Positions 5,207 through 6,461 of a DNA stretch of 6,461 nt are shown piece by piece. The DNA is from Acidimicrobiales bacterium. GTDB lineage: Bacteria > Actinomycetota > Acidimicrobiia > Acidimicrobiales > Bog-793. The DNA lies in assembly GCA_030037405.1 (NCBI GenBank), contig JASHRK010000037.1, positions 1-6,461 of the forward strand, read 5' to 3'. Positions within the stretch are counted from its first letter, which is position 1, and each line of letters starts with the position of its first letter. Position numbers and translations under genes: made by a program. The notes below the pieces were generated by a model that saw only the letters and a list, made by a program, of their open reading frames with translations, was not told where the DNA came from and searched no databases.

Positions 5207-6461
5207 TTACAGGCCCACCGTCTCCAACAGCCTGTGCAGGCGCTCACAGGTGAGGGGAATGTGATCCACCTCCAAATGAAGGTCCTGTAAAGCGTCTTCG
5301 AGAGCGTTGACGACGGCTGCGGGCGGTGCGACCGTGCCAGCCTCTCCGAGCCCACGCAAGCCCAGCGGGTTGAGCGCGCTCGGCGACTCGGCAGCTTTCA
5401 CCAGTCGAATATGCGGAAACATGCCCGCCGTTGGGAGCAAGTAATCGGCGAGATTGGTCGAGGTCGGCTGACCACTCGCATCGAAGGTCAGCTCCTCGCA
5501 CAGGACACCACCCAACCCTTGGGCGATCGCGCCGTACATCTGGCCGTCGACGACGAACTGGTCGAGGATCGGTCCGTGATCGTAGGCGGCGACGTAGTCG
5601 ACAAGATGGATCTGTCGAAGCTCGACGTCCACCTCGATCACGGCGACGTGCACCCCACAGCCCCAGGTTATGGTCGGTGGCCGGAAAACCCCGGTTGCGC
5701 TCAGCGCATCCTCACGACCAGCGGCGCGCGCAACCCGCACCAGGTCACGGAGCTTCTCCGGGCTGAGCGTCTCGGCCACAGACCCGTTGGCTCTCCTGGA
5801 ACGCCCGGGGTGCCCGCCGTTCATGGCCGCTGTGGCGTCAAGATCTTCCAACTGACGCCGGAGCGAGCCCGCAGCGATCGCTGCTGCGTTGCCGGCAGCC
5901 ACCGCGCTGCGACTGGCCATCGTTCCCCAACCATCTTCGAGGGCGTCGGTGTCCGGCGGGACGAGGATGCAGTCGGTGGCACTGATGCCGAGGGCGTCTC
6001 CCACGAGTCTCGCGAACGTCGTCGCGTGCGACTGCCCCTGGCAGGTGGCCCCCGTCGCGAGGAGGATCTTGCCGTCGTCTCTTACCTCGACCCTGGCAGT
6101 CTCGTAGGGTCCCATGCCGCTCGAAGCCACGTAGCAGGCGACACCCCTGCCGACGCGGCGGCTGCCGCTCCCGGAGGCAGGCTTCGTGCCTGCCTCCGCC
6201 ATCGCGGCCCTCAGGCATGCCCGTGTGTCGAACCCGTCGTAGACGAGCGGAGTTCCGTCACGGTAGAGAAGGCCGGTGTCGTAGGGCATGTCGCCTGACC
6301 CGAGGAGGTTGCGCTCCCTCAGCGTCAGGGGATCGATGCCGAGCCGGCGGGCGAGGCGGTCGATCGCGCATTCCCGTGCGAGGTGGGCCTCCGGCCGTCC
6401 AGAGCCACGGTAAGGCGCAGCCGGCGGCTTGTTGGTGAGCACCGAGGTCGCCGATATGTCG
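5207..6461 (-). CDS. Molybdenum hydroxylase large subunit (xanthine dehydrogenase/aldehyde oxidase family), 5'-truncated
   Basis: The C-terminal part of the molybdopterin-binding catalytic subunit. The frame is open to the right edge (six codons precede the GTG at 6442), and that GTG falls inside the conserved VLTNKPPAAPYRGSGRPEA segment, so the true start is outside the window. About 417 codons are visible of a subunit that is usually 750-800. Counting from the GTG: YRGSGRPE (11-18) is the active-site loop, with Gly where form I CO dehydrogenase has its catalytic Cys, so this is not CoxL. GATCQGQSHAT (131-141) and WGTMASRSAVAAG (172-184) are cofactor-binding loops. HVAVIEVDVE (265-274), DGQMYGAIAQGLG (299-311) and RGLGEAGT (363-370) follow; Glu367 in the last matches the catalytic glutamate of the family. 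These enzymes usually hydroxylate N-heterocycles or aldehydes with FeS and FAD partners, which are not visible here. TAA stop at 5209-5207. It is probably co-transcribed with the downstream lyase. Confidence 0.92.
   Translation of the reverse strand, partial: DISATSVLTNKPPAAPYRGSGRPEAHLARECAIDRLARRLGIDPLTLRERNLLGSGDMPYDTGLLYRDGTPLVYDGFDTRACLRAAMAEAGTKPASGSGSRRVGRGVACYVASSGMGPYETARVEVRDDGKILLATGATCQGQSHATTFARLVGDALGISATDCILVPPDTDALEDGWGTMASRSAVAAGNAAAIAAGSLRRQLEDLDATAAMNGGHPGRSRRANGSVAETLSPEKLRDLVRVARAAGREDALSATGVFRPPTITWGCGVHVAVIEVDVELRQIHLVDYVAAYDHGPILDQFVVDGQMYGAIAQGLGGVLCEELTFDASGQPTSTNLADYLLPTAGMFPHIRLVKAAESPSALNPLGLRGLGEAGTVAPPAAVVNALEDALQDLHLEVDHIPLTCERLHRLLETVGL

Noticed and set aside
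5411..6298. A 295-codon open frame on the plus strand opposite the molybdenum hydroxylase gene
   Set aside because: The minus-strand frame carries continuous family motifs through the whole stretch; the plus-strand product resembles no family and is strongly Arg-rich.
6440..6442. The GTG at 6442 as the true start of the molybdenum hydroxylase subunit
   Set aside because: It lies inside a conserved family motif, the frame stays open to the window edge, and about half the usual protein length would be missing.
1..6461. RNA genes, CRISPR arrays, insertion sequences or attachment sites
   Set aside because: No tRNA-like or rRNA segments, regular direct repeats, transposase motifs or terminal inverted repeats were seen on reading both strands.

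Overview
The window is GC-rich and packed with codons ending in G or C. Three of the four start codons visible or inferred here are GTG, and each gene has a strong AGGAG/AAGGAGG ribosome binding site. Together with the style of the solute-binding protein leader, this suggests a soil-type high-GC bacterium, most likely an actinobacterium. The lineage is only an inference.

Layout from left to right. (1) Positions 1-124, minus strand: the first 41 codons of an amidohydrolase-like gene that runs off the left edge. (2) 125-297: a divergent intergenic region with a good sigma70-type promoter (TTGACG-N16-TATAGT) and an operator-like inverted repeat. (3) 298-1725, plus: a protein of the histidine/phenylalanine ammonia-lyase fold whose MIO-forming Ala-Ser-Gly is replaced by Val-Pro-Gly. 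(4) 1726-1949: an intergenic region with an abrupt AT-rich promoter island. (5) 1950-3647, plus: a family 5 (oligopeptide/dipeptide type) ABC-transporter solute-binding protein. (6) 3654-3684: a perfect 13-bp hairpin between convergent genes. (7) 3725-5134, minus: a second lyase paralogue with Ser-Ser-Gly at the MIO position. (8) 5207-6461, minus: the C-terminal part of a molybdenum hydroxylase large subunit (xanthine dehydrogenase/aldehyde oxidase family), truncated by the right edge.

Taken together, this looks like a small-molecule catabolic cluster: an importer component, two divergent members of the aromatic amino acid lyase family, a molybdenum hydroxylase and an amidohydrolase. The logic resembles histidine or ergothioneine breakdown (elimination, ring oxidation or hydroxylation, ring hydrolysis), but neither lyase has a standard active site and the substrate is unknown. 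The ergothionase comparison is attractive, because that enzyme is a known MIO-free member of this fold and a molybdenum enzyme acts later in ergothioneine degradation. It remains a hypothesis. The two plus-strand genes may be co-regulated: both have a similar sequence block just downstream of their predicted promoters.
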